From Wohlfahrtiimonas populi (GTDB lineage Bacteria > Pseudomonadota > Gammaproteobacteria > Cardiobacteriales > Wohlfahrtiimonadaceae), in contig NZ_MVDN01000003.1 of the NCBI RefSeq assembly GCF_002006795.1, positions 232,654 to 274,792 of the forward strand: a DNA stretch of 42,139 nt. Reading direction: 5' to 3'. The position numbers were made by a program, and so were the translations under genes. Below the pieces are notes generated by a model that saw only the letters and a program-made list of their open reading frames with translations, was not told the DNA's origin and did no database searches. Each line of letters starts with the position of its first letter. Position 1 is the first letter of the stretch. This document shows positions 19,875 through 29,305 of this stretch, in pieces.

Positions 19875-21236
19875 TTAATGTGTGTGTTCTATATTTAAAC
19901 GCTTTGCTTCCCATTTACGTGATTTCCAACGCCAAGCATTCACTAAGCCGCGCACCCATTCATCACATAAGAAACCGATCCAAATACCGATCAATCCCAT
20001 TTCTAATACGAAGCCGAAGAAATAGCCCACAGGAATTGCCAAACCCCACATGAAAACTAATGCTGCATAAAATGGGAACTTTGCATCGCCTGTTGCACGA
20101 AGTGCATTCACCATCACAATATTTTGCGTACGCCCCACTTCCAATAAAATGGACAAACCAAAAAGTGGTAACAATAAATTCGTGATAATAGGATCAACTG
20201 TAAAACGTTCCACAATCAAATGGCGAGCAAAATAAAACACAACCACCACAGCAAATGTCACAAGCATGCCTGTTCTTAAGCTTTTAAAGGTTCGCTTATA
20301 GGCATCATCGAATCTCGATGCGCCCACTAAATGCCCGACTAAAATTTCATTACCAATACCAATTGCTAAAGCAAATAGCATCAACATATAAGATAATTGC
20401 AAATAGATATTGTGTGCAGCCAATGCATCTTCACCCATTTTGCCCACGAACGCGAGCATCACAAGCATTTGTGCTGTCCAAGATAAGTTTTCACCTGCTG
20501 ATGGCAAGCCAATTTTTAGAATTTGCTTCAATATATTTTTATGGAATTGGAAGAACATGCGCCATTCCAATTTAACTTTAATGCCATAAAACAATAGATA
20601 AAACAGCAAAGCAACGCCGATCATTCTGCCCAATAATGTTGATAATGCAACGCCATGCAATCCCATTTGTGGGAAGCCAAATAAGCCATGCAACACAAAT
20701 ATATTACCCACAACCGTGACAATGTTCATGATCAATGAAACATACATTGGCGCTTTCGAATAGCCATAAACACGCAAACATGACGCTAAAATAATCGCCA
20801 CAGCTTCAAAGATTAAACAGATACCAATGATATGGAAATAATCATAAGCCATATCCAAAATGGTGACTGGCGTATTCATCACTTCTAATAAAGGACGACC
20901 AAAGAACCAAATGGCTAAAAACGTCACAAATCCTAATAATAAGTTTAATGTAATGGATAAGTGAATCGCTTTACGCGTGACTTCTCGATTGCCAGCACCC
21001 AAATATTGCGCCACCACAATACTACAACCCACACCGATGAAGTTAAGAATCGCAACACTCGTTTCAAAAAACTGATTACTTGCAGCCGTTGCAGCCACCA
21101 TTTGCATTGAAACATGGCTGATCATCCAAGTATTGATCAACAACGTGACAAGATGTAAGAAAATATCAATGAAGATCGGCCAGCTAATTGAAAAAAGCGA
21201 CTTCTCTGCCACGATGTTAGTTTGAGATGATGACAT
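19875..21236 (-). CDS. MATE family efflux transporter
   Basis: A 453-residue protein with about 12 membrane segments arranged as two related halves. The first half opens with SLFSISWPIFIDIFLHLVT. The second has the matching KIGLPSAGENLSWTAQMLV. This is the NorM/DinF-like multidrug and toxin extrusion fold, driven by sodium or proton gradients. The C-terminus is short and charged. It is convergent with the MFS gene and divergent from the small membrane protein at 21369. No regulator is adjacent on its strand. Family is clear; substrate is unknown. Confidence 0.92.
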   Translation of the reverse strand: MSSSQTNIVAEKSLFSISWPIFIDIFLHLVTLLINTWMISHVSMQMVAATAASNQFFETSVAILNFIGVGCSIVVAQYLGAGNREVTRKAIHLSITLNLLLGFVTFLAIWFFGRPLLEVMNTPVTILDMAYDYFHIIGICLIFEAVAIILASCLRVYGYSKAPMYVSLIMNIVTVVGNIFVLHGLFGFPQMGLHGVALSTLLGRMIGVALLFYLLFYGIKVKLEWRMFFQFHKNILKQILKIGLPSAGENLSWTAQMLVMLAFVGKMGEDALAAHNIYLQLSYMLMLFALAIGIGNEILVGHLVGASRFDDAYKRTFKSLRTGMLVTFAVVVVFYFARHLIVERFTVDPIITNLLLPLFGLSILLEVGRTQNIVMVNALRATGDAKFPFYAALVFMWGLAIPVGYFFGFVLEMGLIGIWIGFLCDEWVRGLVNAWRWKSRKWEAKRLNIEHTH

Positions 21237-21312
21237 AAATTTTGACTGAGCTAAAAAGGCGCATTATATACTGTTAAAGTATGTTTCAAAAGCATTCTTT
21301 CATAAGCTTTAA

Positions 21313-21321
21313 TGGTATAAT
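21313..21321 (+). promoter_or_regulatory. Extended -10 promoter for the small membrane protein gene
   Basis: TGGTATAAT is a perfect extended -10 element (TGn plus TATAAT), 47 bases before the ATG at 21369. No good -35 lies upstream, as is normal for extended -10 promoters. Confidence 0.5.
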
Positions 21322-21368
21322 TGGGGTATTCACATCACAATACATTTTAATGTCATAAAGGAAGAAAA

Positions 21369-21845
21369 ATGAGTGAAGTAAAATCACGCCCTAATATCTT
21401 TTTAACCGCCATTGGTTGGCTATTTTTGGTAATTGTCAGCTTTGTGATCTCTCGCCCATCGCTGTTGTTTCCAATCTCATTCATTCCTGTGATCACAATT
21501 CTTTTATGTTATTCACTCTATTCAGAGTATCCAGAATTTAGAAGAATCGCTTTAGGCATTGGTGCTTTATCCTTTATCTTCAGTGCATTCACATTATTGT
21601 CATCCTCATATATGGAGACATTACCTAGCAATTTATTAGAACTAGAGTTCAATTATGGCTTTATGGTGATTCTCACAACATGGTTATTTGTCGTAATCAG
21701 CGGATTCATCACAACACTATTCATTCTAGTGAAAGTGGTTCGCCGTCACTCTTCTGCTATGCTTTTGTTTTTAGCGAACTTTATTATATTTTTAGCAGGA
21801 TTTTATTTCCTTCGTTGGGCAATCCCTTATATGTTGCAAGGTTAA
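21369..21845 (+). CDS. Small four- to five-helix membrane protein of unknown function
   Basis: A 158-residue hydrophobic protein with membrane segments near residues 10-27, 32-48, 57-77, 92-118 and 127-152. I do not recognise a family. The ATG is preceded by AAGGAAG, a good ribosome site, and an extended -10 promoter lies 47 bases upstream, so it is very likely a real gene. It lies alone between a divergent MATE exporter and the pflB promoter region. Nothing in its context indicates a role. Confidence 0.7.
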   Translation: MSEVKSRPNIFLTAIGWLFLVIVSFVISRPSLLFPISFIPVITILLCYSLYSEYPEFRRIALGIGALSFIFSAFTLLSSSYMETLPSNLLELEFNYGFMVILTTWLFVVISGFITTLFILVKVVRRHSSAMLLFLANFIIFLAGFYFLRWAIPYMLQG

Positions 21846-21874
21846 TAATTTTCTGAAACAATAATGCAGTAACA

Positions 21875-21901
21875 AAGGAGATAATGAAAGATTATCTCCT
21901 T
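21875..21901. terminator. Perfect hairpin downstream of the small membrane protein gene
   Basis: An 11-base perfect stem (AAGGAGATAAT / ATTATCTCCTT) with a five-base loop. No T-run follows on the plus strand, so it may be a transcript-end stabiliser or weak terminator rather than a classical one. Confidence 0.5.
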
Positions 21902-21949
21902 CAAAATAACAATAAACAGTAAGTTTACAATAATAAACATTACTTAAAA

Positions 21950-22049
21950 ATAAAGTTGCGTAAAGTAAATATAATTCACAATAAAATTGCGTGCATGTAG
22001 TAATTTCAACACTAAAATAGAAATTTTTTTGATAAAACTAGCTTATAAT
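21950..22049 (+). promoter_or_regulatory. pflB upstream region with a phased direct repeat and -10
   Basis: A 12-base near-identical direct repeat occurs at 21950-21961 (ATAAAGTTGCGT) and 21981-21992 (ATAAAATTGCGT), 31 bases apart, close to three helical turns. A perfect TATAAT is at 22044-22049, without a good -35. This looks like an activator-dependent promoter. I do not see a convincing FNR box (TTGAT-N4-ATCAA). Confidence 0.4.
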
Positions 22050-22108
22050 ATAAACAAGTTAATAAGTTTCCCTACAACAACAATTTATACCTTTAATTAG
22101 GAGTTATT

Positions 22109-24376
22109 ATGAAAACAAATAATACACAAAACATCGCTAACTTTGACCTTGCATGGCGTGACTTTAAAGGCACTGATTGGAAAGAAAAAGTTGATGTGCG
22201 TGACTTTATACAAAATAACTATACACCGTATGAAGGCGATGACTCTTTCTTAGCAGGTCCAACAGCAAGAACAGAACAATTGTGGAAAGAATTATCAACA
22301 TTATTAGCCAAAGAACGTGCTTGCCCTGGCGGTGTTTTAGATGTTGCAGATAACGTAGGTTCTCGCATCGATGCATTTGGCCCAGGCTACATTAATAAAG
22401 ATTTAGAAAAAATTGTGGGCGTGCAAACAGATGCACCTTTAAAACGCGGCTTATTCCCAAACAGTGGCTTCCGTTTAGTTGCAAACTCACTGGAAGAAAT
22501 TGGTCGTACAATCAATCCTGAATTGGAAGATATCTATACGCATTATCGTAAAGATCACAATGCGGCAACATTTGATATGTATAACTCAGTGATCCGTGCT
22601 TGCCGTTCTTCTGGTGTTATTACAGGTTTACCAGATGCTTATGGCCGTGGTCGTATCATTGGTGACTATCGCCGTGTTGCATTATATGGTGTGGATTTCT
22701 TAATCAAAGCAAAAGAAGCTGAAAAAGCTGAAACTGATCACTGGGAATTCAACGAAGATACTTTACGTTTACGTGAAGAGATGTCTGAACAAATTCGTGC
22801 AATGGGCGAATTGAAAATGATGGCGATGTCTTATGGCTTTGACATCGGTCGCCCTGCTGAAACAGCACAAGAAGCAATCCAATGGACATACTTTGCATAC
22901 TTAGCAGCAACTAAAGAACAAAATGGTGCTGCAATGTCATTCGGCCGTGTATCCACATTCTTGGATGTGTACATTGAGCGCGATATGAAAGCAGGTAAAT
23001 TAACAGAATCAGAAGCACAAGAATTGATCGATGATTTGGTGATCAAATTACGTATCATCCGATTCTTACGTACTGAAGATTACAACCAATTATTCTCAGG
23101 CGATCCAACTTGGGTAACTGAATCAATCGGCGGTATGGGCAAAGATGGTCGTACATTAGTGTCTAAAAACAGCTTCCGTTTCTTACACACTTTATACAAC
23201 TTAGGACCAGCACCAGAGCCAAACTTAACAGTTTTATGGTCAACACAATTACCTAAAGGCTTCAAAGATTTCTGCTCTAAAGTTTCCATTGAAACAAGTG
23301 CAATTCAATATGAATCAGATGATTTGATGATGCCAAAATGGGGCGATGATTACGGTATTGCATGCTGTGTATCTGCAATGGCGATCGGTAAGCAAATGCA
23401 GTTCTTCGGTGCTCGCGCTAACTTAGCAAAAGCATTGTTATATGCAATCAACGGCGGTGTGGATGAAAAATCAGGCAAATTAGTTGCACATGGTTTTGAT
23501 GCAATCACTGACGATGTTTTAACATACGATAAAGTGATGCCAGCTTACGACAAAATGATGGATTGGTTGGCAGAAACTTATGTGAAAGCATTGAATGCTA
23601 TCCACTATTCACATGATCGTTATGCTTATGAACGCATCGAAATGGCACTGCATGATCGTGATATTCTGCGCACAATGGCTTGTGGTATTGCTGGTTTATC
23701 AGTGGCTGCGGACTCATTGGCTGCAATCAAATATGCAAAAGTTAAACCTGTGCGTAATGCTGAAGGTGTCGCAATTGACTTTGAAATCGAAGGTGAATTC
23801 CCTGCTTACGGTAACAACGATGAACGTGCAGATGACATTGCCGTCATGTTAACTGAATCTTTCATGAATAAAGTGAAAGCTCAGAAAACTTACCGTAATT
23901 CAGTGCCAACACAATCAGTATTAACCATCACTTCGAACGTTGTGTACGGCAAGAAAACTGGTAATACGCCAGATGGCCGCCGTGATGGCGAACCATTTGC
24001 ACCGGGCGCGAACCCAATGAATGGCCGTGACACTTCAGGCTTTGTGGCAGCGGGTGCTTCAGTTGCTAAAATCCCTTATGAAGCAGCACTCGATGGCATC
24101 AGCTGGACTGCATCAGCAACACCAGGCGCTTTGGGTAATACATTGGCAGATCGCGTGAATAACTTATCTAACTGTTTAGATGGCTACTGCGGTGCAGATG
24201 GCTTCCACATCAACGTGAACGTATTTGATCGTGATACATTGGTAGATGCAATGAATCATCCTGAAAAATACCCACAATTGACAGTGCGTGTATCAGGTTA
24301 TGCGGTTAACTTCATCAAGTTAACAAAAGAGCAACAAATGGACGTTATTAATCGTACCTTCCACATGAAAGCATAA
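22109..24376 (+). CDS. pflB: Pyruvate formate-lyase PflB
   Basis: A 755-residue glycyl radical enzyme converting pyruvate and CoA to acetyl-CoA and formate without oxygen. The catalytic cysteine pair is C419-C420 ([10 protein letters not shown]), and the radical glycine is G730 in RVSGYAVNF, very near the E. coli positions 418, 419 and 734. Segments such as [13 protein letters not shown] and [22 protein letters not shown] are typical of PflB rather than of diol dehydratases or other relatives. The ATG is preceded by AGGAG at good spacing. A strong terminator follows 24 bases after the stop. The activase pflA lies 757 bases downstream, separated by an unrelated gene. Confidence 0.97.
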   Translation: MKTNNTQNIANFDLAWRDFKGTDWKEKVDVRDFIQNNYTPYEGDDSFLAGPTARTEQLWKELSTLLAKERACPGGVLDVADNVGSRIDAFGPGYINKDLEKIVGVQTDAPLKRGLFPNSGFRLVANSLEEIGRTINPELEDIYTHYRKDHNAATFDMYNSVIRACRSSGVITGLPDAYGRGRIIGDYRRVALYGVDFLIKAKEAEKAETDHWEFNEDTLRLREEMSEQIRAMGELKMMAMSYGFDIGRPAETAQEAIQWTYFAYLAATKEQNGAAMSFGRVSTFLDVYIERDMKAGKLTESEAQELIDDLVIKLRIIRFLRTEDYNQLFSGDPTWVTESIGGMGKDGRTLVSKNSFRFLHTLYNLGPAPEPNLTVLWSTQLPKGFKDFCSKVSIETSAIQYESDDLMMPKWGDDYGIACCVSAMAIGKQMQFFGARANLAKALLYAINGGVDEKSGKLVAHGFDAITDDVLTYDKVMPAYDKMMDWLAETYVKALNAIHYSHDRYAYERIEMALHDRDILRTMACGIAGLSVAADSLAAIKYAKVKPVRNAEGVAIDFEIEGEFPAYGNNDERADDIAVMLTESFMNKVKAQKTYRNSVPTQSVLTITSNVVYGKKTGNTPDGRRDGEPFAPGANPMNGRDTSGFVAAGASVAKIPYEAALDGISWTASATPGALGNTLADRVNNLSNCLDGYCGADGFHINVNVFDRDTLVDAMNHPEKYPQLTVRVSGYAVNFIKLTKEQQMDVINRTFHMKA

Positions 24377-24400
24377 TATACTGATCCAAGTATAAATATG

Positions 24401-24425
24401 GGGCATACTACGGTATGCCCTTTTT
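24401..24425 (+). terminator. Strong terminator after pflB with UNCG tetraloop
   Basis: An 8-base perfect stem (GGGCATAC at 24401-24408, GTATGCCC at 24413-24420) closed by C(TACG)G, an exceptionally stable UNCG-type tetraloop, followed by five T. It should end most pflB transcripts before the orphan gene and pflA. Confidence 0.88.
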
Positions 24426-24444
24426 AAAATCTTACAGTTACAAT

Positions 24445-25107
24445 ATGACTAAAACATTCAAGTTTACTGATAAAACAGATTATATTTTTTATTTATCTGA
24501 ATTAATTTCTGATTTACTGCAAAAAACTAGCAGGCTCGAGAAATATGACTCTCAAATTAATGATCTTATTGCATTAAATCACCATAACAAAATAATTCAA
24601 GCTGACATATATGAAGAAATGAGTGACAAAACTTGCAGAATATTTCAATATCTATTCAATTTACTTGGAGATGAAAGCAAAAAAGCAGTTTCATATAAAA
24701 AGTTTCGTAAAATTTTATTCAAAAATCAAAAAAATATTGGTATCACATTGGATGAATTACCACAAAATGAGATAGAGATCTTGGGGAGATTTCATACCTT
24801 AAGAACTTGGAGTCTACATATACCAGAATCTTTATTTATTCAAAAAAAGGAATTTTTTCAATTAGATTCAGAATTTATAAAACAATATCAAGATAAAATC
24901 CCTGTACCAATATATAGAAATTTTGAAATAAAGTTTCTTATAGAATTACACAATGAAGTACAAACTGTACTTCATCATGCTCTATATATATTAAATAGGA
25001 TGAAAAAAGATTATTCTATCCTCATAGCACAATCTGTACAGATAGAATATGAAATCAATGAAGTTAAACCGTATGCATTTATGACTGTCGTTAAAAATTC
25101 ACAATAA
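24445..25107 (+). CDS. Orphan AT-rich gene between pflB and pflA, unknown function
   Basis: A 220-residue, Lys/Ile/Leu-rich, apparently all-helical protein with no recognised family. I start it at the ATG at 24445; an upstream ATG at 24415 lies inside the pflB terminator stem. No Shine-Dalgarno sequence is visible. Around residue 120 it has R-TWSL-H within a helical stretch, an R-x4-H arrangement as in HEPN ribonucleases, but the residue after Arg is Thr and one motif is weak evidence. It is richer in A and T than its pfl neighbours, with frequent ATA and AAA codons, suggesting later acquisition. It separates two genes that usually sit together. No partner or toxin-antitoxin mate is visible. 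Confidence 0.6.
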   Translation: MTKTFKFTDKTDYIFYLSELISDLLQKTSRLEKYDSQINDLIALNHHNKIIQADIYEEMSDKTCRIFQYLFNLLGDESKKAVSYKKFRKILFKNQKNIGITLDELPQNEIEILGRFHTLRTWSLHIPESLFIQKKEFFQLDSEFIKQYQDKIPVPIYRNFEIKFLIELHNEVQTVLHHALYILNRMKKDYSILIAQSVQIEYEINEVKPYAFMTVVKNSQ

Positions 25108-25133
25108 CACAAACTCTTAGAGCTATAACTGAT

Positions 25134-26006
25134 ATGCAGAAACTCCCTATTCCCACCATTTCCCTTGCTGAGCTTGAGAAGCTTGATTTCGACAGTGTCA
25201 TAAAACCAGCTGGCGTGATCGCGCCTGTTGTCATCAATGAAGATAATAAACTCTCAGGCTTCGTTCACTCCATCGAAACTGGTGCTGCTGTGGATGGTCC
25301 TGGTGTTCGCTTTGTGATGTTCAGCGCAGGTTGCCAATTCCGCTGTTTATATTGCCATAATCCCGATACTTGGAAATTGCATAACGGTAAGCTCAAAACT
25401 GTTGATGAAATTGCCACTGAAATCGGTAAATATGCACGCTTCTTAAAATTTGCAGGCGGTGTAACATTTTCAGGTGGCGAACCTTTAATGCAAGCCAACT
25501 TTATTGGTGAAATTGCTTATCGTGTAAAGCAAGACTATAACTTGCACATTGCACTCGATACACAAGGCTTTTTAGCCGCACATTTAGATGATGCATGGTT
25601 TGATAACATTGATCTTGTGATGCTGGATATTAAGCATATTGATCCTGAAAAATACCAAGCTTTAACCGCGCAACCTTTACAACCTACATTAGACTTTGCT
25701 CACCGTTTAGTCAAAATGGGTAAACCAATGTGGATTCGTTATGTATTAGTGCCAGGGTTAACGGATAATCTAGAAGATGTCGAAAAACATGCGCAATTTG
25801 TAAAATCATTACAAGATGATGGCATTGCATTGCATGGCAAAAAACTCATCGAACGTATAGAAGTGTTACCTTTTCATAACCTAGGTGAATCCAAGTGGCA
25901 AGAACTGAATTTGAAGTATACGCTCTCTGAAACTGAACCTCCTTCGCCGGAATTTGTAAAAATCATAAAAGAAATATATAAAAAATATGGGCTACCTGCT
26001 GTATAG
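25134..26006 (+). CDS. pflA: Pyruvate formate-lyase activating enzyme PflA
   Basis: A 290-residue radical SAM activase that installs the glycyl radical on PflB. The iron-sulfur motif C67-x3-C71-x2-C74 (AGCQFRCLYCHN) is intact, preceded by the substrate-family motif VDGPGVRFVMF and followed by TFSGGEPLMQ. E. coli PflA is 246 residues and begins close to residue 40 here, so this copy has an N-terminal extension of about 40 residues (rich in Leu, Val and Pro). It has codon use like the rest of the gene and no better internal start. The ribosome site is weak. Transcription must come from readthrough or an internal promoter, because a strong terminator precedes the upstream gene. Confidence 0.95.
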   Translation: MQKLPIPTISLAELEKLDFDSVIKPAGVIAPVVINEDNKLSGFVHSIETGAAVDGPGVRFVMFSAGCQFRCLYCHNPDTWKLHNGKLKTVDEIATEIGKYARFLKFAGGVTFSGGEPLMQANFIGEIAYRVKQDYNLHIALDTQGFLAAHLDDAWFDNIDLVMLDIKHIDPEKYQALTAQPLQPTLDFAHRLVKMGKPMWIRYVLVPGLTDNLEDVEKHAQFVKSLQDDGIALHGKKLIERIEVLPFHNLGESKWQELNLKYTLSETEPPSPEFVKIIKEIYKKYGLPAV

Positions 26007-26037
26007 TTATGCAGTTTTTATATTTTAAGGATTGTTC

Positions 26038-27441
26038 ATGAGCATCATCAATTGGCTAACAGGACCTTTTAATAGCTTTATTTGGTCCTATATTCTCATC
26101 ATTGGTTTATTGGCATTAGGATTCTATTTCACATTCCGCACTAACTTTGTGCAAATCCGCTTATTCAAGCAAATGCTTAAATTGACGGTTGAAAAGAACC
26201 CAGGCTCACAAGGTGTTTCAGCTTTCCAAGCATTCACGATCAGTGCTGCAAGCCGTGTTGGCACAGGTAATATCGCAGGTGTTGCATTAGCAATCGCAGT
26301 TGGTGGACCGGGTGCAGTATTTTGGATGTGGTTAATTGCCATCATCGGCATGGCGACTGCTTTCATCGAAAGTACATTGGCACAGGTTTATAAAGTTAAA
26401 GATGGCGATACATTCCGCGGTGGCCCTGCTTACTACATGGAAAAAGCATTAGGCTTACGTAAACTTGGTGTTGTATTTGCTGTGCTTTTAGCAATCACAT
26501 TTGGCTTCATCTTCAACTCTGTACAATCCAATACAATTGCCCATTCATTTGCTTCTGCTTTTGGCTTTGATTACACAGCTGTTGGCGTTGCGTTAGTAGT
26601 ATTAACAGCAATCATCATCTTTGGTGGTGTTAAAAGAATCGTCAGCTTCACGCAAGTGATCGTCCCTGTGATGGCAGTTTTCTACATTGGTTTAGCGATC
26701 TATGTTTTAGCAACCAACATCACTAAAGTGCCTGAAATGTTCATGTTGATCGTGACAAATGCTTTCGGCTTTAATGAAATCGTAGGCGGTGGCATTGGCG
26801 CTGCAATCATGCAAGGTGTTCGTCGCGGTCTATTTTCGAATGAAGCTGGCATGGGCTCTGTGCCAAATGCTGCTGCGGCTGCAAACGTAACGCATCCTGC
26901 TAAGCAAGGCTTAGTACAAAGCTTGGGCGTATTCTTTGACACAATCATGGTGTGTTCTGCGACTGCATTCATCATATTATTATCTGGCTTATATACAAAT
27001 GTAACACCAGAAACAACAGGCGTTGTATTGACTCAAAACTCATTGGCAGGTCAATTGGGTAACTGGGCGCAATACTTCGTAGCAATTGCCGTAATGTTCT
27101 TCGCATTCAGCTCCATCATTGGTAACTATTACTATGGTGAAACGAACATCGAATTCATCAATGGCAACAAAATCATGCTATTAGTTTATCGTTTAGTTGT
27201 ATTGGCGATGGTAATGTTTGGCGCGATGATCAACATGCAATTAGCATGGGATTTAGCGGATGTGTTCATGGGCTTAATGACGATCATTAACCTTGTGATC
27301 ATCTTCAAACTCAGCAAAATCGCATTTGCTGTAAGTGATGACTTCAACAAGCAATTAAAAGAAGGTAAAGATCCTGTATTTAAAGCATCCAGCATCAAAG
27401 GCTTAAAAAATACAGAATGCTGGGGCGATGGAGAGAAGTAA
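26038..27441 (+). CDS. Sodium:alanine/glycine symporter (AGCS family)
   Basis: A 467-residue inner-membrane symporter with about 11 segments. AGCS signatures include GVSAFQAFTISAASRVGTGNIAGVA, GGPGAVFWMWLIAI, FRGGPAYYMEKAL, and GVRRGLFSNEAGMGSVPNAAA. It imports alanine or glycine with sodium. I chose the ATG at 26038, with AAGG seven bases upstream, over a TTG six bases earlier. It follows pflA by 31 bases, so the two may share a transcript. Substrate choice between alanine and glycine cannot be settled by eye. Confidence 0.92.
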   Translation: MSIINWLTGPFNSFIWSYILIIGLLALGFYFTFRTNFVQIRLFKQMLKLTVEKNPGSQGVSAFQAFTISAASRVGTGNIAGVALAIAVGGPGAVFWMWLIAIIGMATAFIESTLAQVYKVKDGDTFRGGPAYYMEKALGLRKLGVVFAVLLAITFGFIFNSVQSNTIAHSFASAFGFDYTAVGVALVVLTAIIIFGGVKRIVSFTQVIVPVMAVFYIGLAIYVLATNITKVPEMFMLIVTNAFGFNEIVGGGIGAAIMQGVRRGLFSNEAGMGSVPNAAAAANVTHPAKQGLVQSLGVFFDTIMVCSATAFIILLSGLYTNVTPETTGVVLTQNSLAGQLGNWAQYFVAIAVMFFAFSSIIGNYYYGETNIEFINGNKIMLLVYRLVVLAMVMFGAMINMQLAWDLADVFMGLMTIINLVIIFKLSKIAFAVSDDFNKQLKEGKDPVFKASSIKGLKNTECWGDGEK

Positions 27442-27466
27442 TCTTCCCTAACCTCCAAAACAAATA

Positions 27467-27500
27467 AAAGCCCATGAAAATGGGCTTTGTGCTTTAATTT
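27467..27500 (+). terminator. Terminator after the AGCS symporter gene
   Basis: An 8-base perfect stem (AAAGCCCA / TGGGCTTT) with a six-base loop, tail GTGCTTTAATTT. It overlaps the 3' end of the convergent DKNYY gene. Confidence 0.75.
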
Positions 27501-28753
27501 TCTATTAATTTTTCAAGCGTCGATCTTAATAATATTTGATAACGATCTCTTACTCGAAGATCGGACAATAAAACAAAGGTTTCAACATCTATACTTTTTA
27601 TTACTTTATCATTTAAATACACATTATTTTTATCACGAAAATATTCATGATAAGTCCTATGAGAATGATTTGCACCAATATATTCAAATGTTAATGGGTC
27701 AGCACCCTTAAGAACTTTTCCATCATAATAAACATGTTTATCATCCAATGATATTTTAGAATCAAATAAAAAATAAAATTGATTTTGATACCATAAAAAT
27801 TTATTGTCACAATTAGCTAAATATTGTTGTCCCGACGCTTGGCGATTGGACACAGACAAGCTAGCTTTATGTTCTGTCACAGTATCACAATTAACTCGAC
27901 CATCTCCTTTATAGCAACCTTGGCTATCTTTAAAAAGTGAAACGCCATCCATTTCTACTCTTTGGAATGTATCAATATCAGCATCCATTATTGTAAAAAT
28001 ATATTTATTATTGCCAGATTTCCTTTCATGATAATAAATAGTGGAATCATCACGAAAATAGTTTCCTGCAATATACTTGGTTTGTATATTTGGCAGTTTT
28101 AAATGAATTAACAAATCATAATCTAAATAATAATATTCCCCTAAATACTTAAAATATCCATATTCTAAATAAATTAAATCCTTAACACTCGTTATACCTT
28201 GATTTTGTAAATTAATCTTCTGTATCGATATGCCACCATGCATCCCATGAAATATTTGGTACAAATTATTCGTATCTTGCCCAAATCCAGAGCCGAGTAC
28301 AAAAAAAGATTCAGCATCAGAATCTTCTAGTTGCTCACCTACATAAAATACATACCGATCATCTTTATAAAAAGAGCCTTGTATATGTTTAAAATATTTA
28401 GGATTTGCGCCTTCAATAACCTTTCCTGCTAGATATACCCTAGTGGCATCCTTGGCATATCTATCATCATTTGGATCCAATAATTCAAAAGTTAAAGGAT
28501 CTGCACCTACAATTCTAAATATTTCATAATAGACAGAATTACTATCTAAAGAGTATTGACTTTCTCCTATCACTTTAAAATTTTTAGGATCAGCAGAATA
28601 TAATTTATGCCCACGATAGTAAACATTTGAGTCATCCTGACTAAAGTTCTTATAAATTAGCTCACACTTATTATTAGGGCTTTCGTTTGCTAGCACTAAC
28701 ATAGTGGGCACTAATAAAATATTCATACATAAGAAAAAATTTATTATCTTCAT
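27494..28753 (-). CDS. Exported DKNYY-repeat protein
   Basis: About 419 residues from the ATG at 28753. The N-terminus is a signal peptide (MKIINFFLCMNILLVPTM, then Ala/Asn at a likely cleavage site). The body contains at least six copies of a roughly 24-residue DKNYY-type repeat with the pattern D-x3-VYY-x-G-x3-G-ADP-x-TF, for example NVYYRGHKLYSADPKNF, KHVYYDGKVLKGADPLTF and NNVYLNDKVIKSIDVETF. DKNYY proteins are usually exported or surface proteins of unknown role. An upstream in-frame ATG at 28816 would place a non-signal stretch before the leader and cover a TATAAT on this strand, so I prefer the shorter form. It is AT-rich and transcribed alone. Confidence 0.7.
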   Translation of the reverse strand: MKIINFFLCMNILLVPTMLVLANESPNNKCELIYKNFSQDDSNVYYRGHKLYSADPKNFKVIGESQYSLDSNSVYYEIFRIVGADPLTFELLDPNDDRYAKDATRVYLAGKVIEGANPKYFKHIQGSFYKDDRYVFYVGEQLEDSDAESFFVLGSGFGQDTNNLYQIFHGMHGGISIQKINLQNQGITSVKDLIYLEYGYFKYLGEYYYLDYDLLIHLKLPNIQTKYIAGNYFRDDSTIYYHERKSGNNKYIFTIMDADIDTFQRVEMDGVSLFKDSQGCYKGDGRVNCDTVTEHKASLSVSNRQASGQQYLANCDNKFLWYQNQFYFLFDSKISLDDKHVYYDGKVLKGADPLTFEYIGANHSHRTYHEYFRDKNNVYLNDKVIKSIDVETFVLLSDLRVRDRYQILLRSTLEKLIEN

Positions 28754-28915
28754 AATTTTAAAATGTTTTTTTATAAGGGCTCTATTATACTCATCATTTG
28801 ATGAAAATAGTTCCATTGATATCTAATTCAAATGCCATAAGCCTTTAGAAAAATAAAAACATGCTGTATCCTTAGCCACAATAAAAATGACTATGAAAAT
28901 ATTATTAGGTACAAA

Positions 28916-29218
28916 ATGCTGATCACTTTAATTATTACTTTGATTCTATTTGCAGTTTTAATTCTGCTGAAACTATCCATTGTTATGGCTTCTATCATTG
29001 CATTAATCTTTGCAGTGATTCTCTATATCATCATCCAATCATTTAAATCGCCCTCTAGTACAGGCAATTATGATGATGGTTATTATCACCATCATTCCAA
29101 CACAAATGATCGTGATGATGACGATGATCGTGATGATAATGACAATCGCTGTGATCACGGTTCCGACTCATCAAGCTCAGATGATTCTTCTTGCGATAGC
29201 GGAAGCAGTGATGATTAA
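28916..29218 (+). CDS. Small membrane protein with Asp/Ser/His-rich tail
   Basis: A 100-residue protein. Residues 1-42 are almost purely hydrophobic (one long or two short membrane spans). Residues 43-100 are low complexity: 18 Asp and 11 Ser in residues 51-100, a YYHHHS stretch, two Cys (79 and 93) and H81. The tail could bind divalent metal or form a disordered acidic brush, but that is only compositional reasoning. I know tails of this kind from other small membrane proteins without assigned function. No clear Shine-Dalgarno sequence precedes the ATG. It sits between the DKNYY gene (divergent) and another small membrane protein gene 87 bases on. Confidence 0.6.
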   Translation: MLITLIITLILFAVLILLKLSIVMASIIALIFAVILYIIIQSFKSPSSTGNYDDGYYHHHSNTNDRDDDDDRDDNDNRCDHGSDSSSSDDSSCDSGSSDD

Positions 29219-29305
29219 AATCAACTATATCTTTTATCTATCACAATAAAAACCACAGAATCTTATAATAGAAATCAAATATCCAATTAATGATAAGGAA
29301 TGACA

